From Dehalococcoidia bacterium UBA5627 (lineage in GTDB: Bacteria > Chloroflexota > Dehalococcoidia > Dehalococcoidales > UBA5627), in NCBI GenBank assembly GCA_002421585.1, contig DIKD01000107.1:1-7218 (forward strand): a DNA stretch of 7,218 nucleotides, read 5' to 3'. Positions within the stretch are counted from its first letter, which is position 1. Every line of letters begins with the position of its first letter. This document shows positions 5,970 through 7,218 of this stretch, in pieces. A program made the translations under genes and the position numbers. Under the pieces are notes generated by a model. It made no database searches. It was given only the letters and a program-made list of their open reading frames with translations, and was not told the origin of the DNA.

Positions 5970-7218
5970 ATGAAATCAACACTGGATAAAACAGAAAACC
6001 ATATGAGCTATCTGACCGTTGTAAACGAAGTTTCGGAGATGGAAGGATACATGGAAAAAGCGTATCAACGGTTGGTCAAAAGAACCGAGGTGCCGGGTTT
6101 TCGCAAAGGTAATGCACCCAGAGATATTCTGGAAAAACATGTCGGCAGGGAAAAACTGCTTGAGGATGCTATCAGGGAAGCGATTCCTTATATCTGCGAT
6201 GACGTCATTAAAGAACACAATTTGGAACCGGTAATGCAGCCGATGGTTAAAATTGTGGAAAACGAACCGTTGAAGTTCGAAATGATTGTTGCTTTGAAAC
6301 CGACAGTCGAACTGGGTGATTATAAAAATATGGTCGTAGAGCCGGAACCGCTGGAAGTTAGCGATGAAGAACTTAATGAGGTTTTGGATAATCTGCGCAA
6401 GCAGTATGGTGGTAGTGCCGAGTCATCGGATAGCCCGATTAAATATGGGGATAACGTCACGGCGGACATATTAGGAGAGATTTATGAGTCTCCGATTATT
6501 CGTAATAAGGGCATCACCTTTGAGTTGAATTCGGAATTTGCCAAGGAAATACCCGGTTTAGCCGATAAATTAGTCGGAATGAAAAAAGGGGAAGAATCTA
6601 AATTTAAATTAAATCTTCCTGATGATTATGAGAATAAAGTGGTAGCCGGAAAAGAGATTGAATTTACCGTAACCATCAAGGATGTACGCGGAATGACCTT
6701 ACCGGAACTCGATGATGAGTTTGCCAAGAAGGTTTCACCCGGCATAGAGTCTCTTGAGGCTTTGAAGGACAGAATTCGCACCAACTTAAAAAGCGAAAAA
6801 GAACGCAATGCTGTTGCCAATTACGAGGAAAAAGTTATTGAGAAATTGATAGAAATCAGCAAATTGGAATATCCTCCGGTCATGATTGATATGGAATTGC
6901 AGGATCTTATAGAGGAATACAAGCGGCAGCTGCAGGCATCCTGCCGTGATGAGAAGGAATTCGAAGAGAGAATGAAGCAGGTGCCCGAAGCGAAGTTAAG
7001 AGAAAACGGCAAGCCTATGGCTAAAAAGAGAGTTTTGTGGACACTGGTGGTACGCGAGGTAGCCAAGCAGGAGGGAATAACCGTTTCCGAGCAGGAAGTG
7101 GATGAGGAAATCGAGAGTATGATAAAAGACGCCGGGCAAAGAAAAGAAGAAATGCGAAAATATTTACAGGAAAGCAACGGAAGAAGGGAAGTGGAAAGCT
7201 TTTTACATGCCAAGAAAA
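5970..7218 (+). CDS. tig: Trigger factor, ribosome-associated chaperone (3' end outside window)
   Basis: The frame opens at the ATG at 5970 and stays open for 416 codons to the window edge; family members are usually 430-450 residues, so only the extreme C-terminus is missing. Trigger factor binds the ribosome near the exit tunnel and shields nascent chains. The N-terminal ribosome-binding domain (about 1-115) carries the signature VPGFRKGNAP (41-50). A FKBP-like PPIase domain spans about 155-240 (GDNVTADILG, IPGLADKLVGMKKGE), and the helical substrate-binding C-domain follows (LDDEFAKKV onward). In the middle domain the usual VxxDFxG reads VTADILG, and the following FEGG-type segment is absent, so proline isomerase activity may be weak or lost. 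The AAAGGGG ribosome site (5958-5964) is 5 nt before the ATG. The gene is close behind aspS and probably in its operon; in many bacteria clpP and clpX follow tig, but that is not visible here. Confidence 0.95.
   Translation, partial: MKSTLDKTENHMSYLTVVNEVSEMEGYMEKAYQRLVKRTEVPGFRKGNAPRDILEKHVGREKLLEDAIREAIPYICDDVIKEHNLEPVMQPMVKIVENEPLKFEMIVALKPTVELGDYKNMVVEPEPLEVSDEELNEVLDNLRKQYGGSAESSDSPIKYGDNVTADILGEIYESPIIRNKGITFELNSEFAKEIPGLADKLVGMKKGEESKFKLNLPDDYENKVVAGKEIEFTVTIKDVRGMTLPELDDEFAKKVSPGIESLEALKDRIRTNLKSEKERNAVANYEEKVIEKLIEISKLEYPPVMIDMELQDLIEEYKRQLQASCRDEKEFEERMKQVPEAKLRENGKPMAKKRVLWTLVVREVAKQEGITVSEQEVDEEIESMIKDAGQRKEEMRKYLQESNGRREVESFLHAKK

Noticed and set aside
6626..7213. Minus-strand serine-rich open frames opposite tig
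   Set aside because: Serine and phenylalanine richness is expected from the reverse of Lys/Glu-rich coding, and the plus-strand frame is a complete-looking trigger factor.

Overview
The window looks like chromosomal housekeeping and central-metabolism DNA from an anaerobic bacterium. By eye it is moderately AT-rich in the intergenic part and near-balanced in the genes. It holds two divergent gene groups separated by one intergenic region of about 356 bp. There is no sign of a mobile element, CRISPR array, rRNA, tRNA or phage gene. The combination of a formate-activating folate gene set, a corrinoid-protein reductive activator and an aspS-tig pair suggests a strict anaerobe with all or part of a Wood-Ljungdahl pathway. 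A Chloroflexota (Dehalococcoidia-like) source is my best guess, but it is an inference from gene content and not demonstrated here.

Left half, minus strand, transcribed right to left: fhs (formate-tetrahydrofolate ligase), then a 637-residue [2Fe-2S]/ASKHA-ATPase protein of the RACo (corrinoid protein activator) type, then the first 29 codons of folD, cut by the window edge. The junctions are 1 bp and 3 bp, so this is almost certainly one translationally coupled operon. Fhs makes 10-formyl-THF from formate. FolD interconverts 10-formyl-, methenyl- and methylene-THF. The activator probably re-reduces a Co(II) corrinoid protein that accepts the methyl group further along the pathway.

Middle, 3789-4144: an AT-rich divergent promoter region. 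I can read a good sigma70-type promoter towards fhs, a good one towards aspS close to its start, and a second plus-strand promoter-like site facing the fhs promoter. No riboswitch or T-box was recognised.

Right half, plus strand: aspS (TTG start, His at position 31, predicted to be a non-discriminating AspRS), then after 19 bp tig (trigger factor), which runs off the right end. The tig product keeps its ribosome-binding signature, but the middle PPIase-like domain looks degenerate. No wholly new system is evident. The points most worth a second look are the activator gene inside the folate operon, the eukaryote-like long form of Fhs, the AspRS specificity prediction, and the overlapping promoters.
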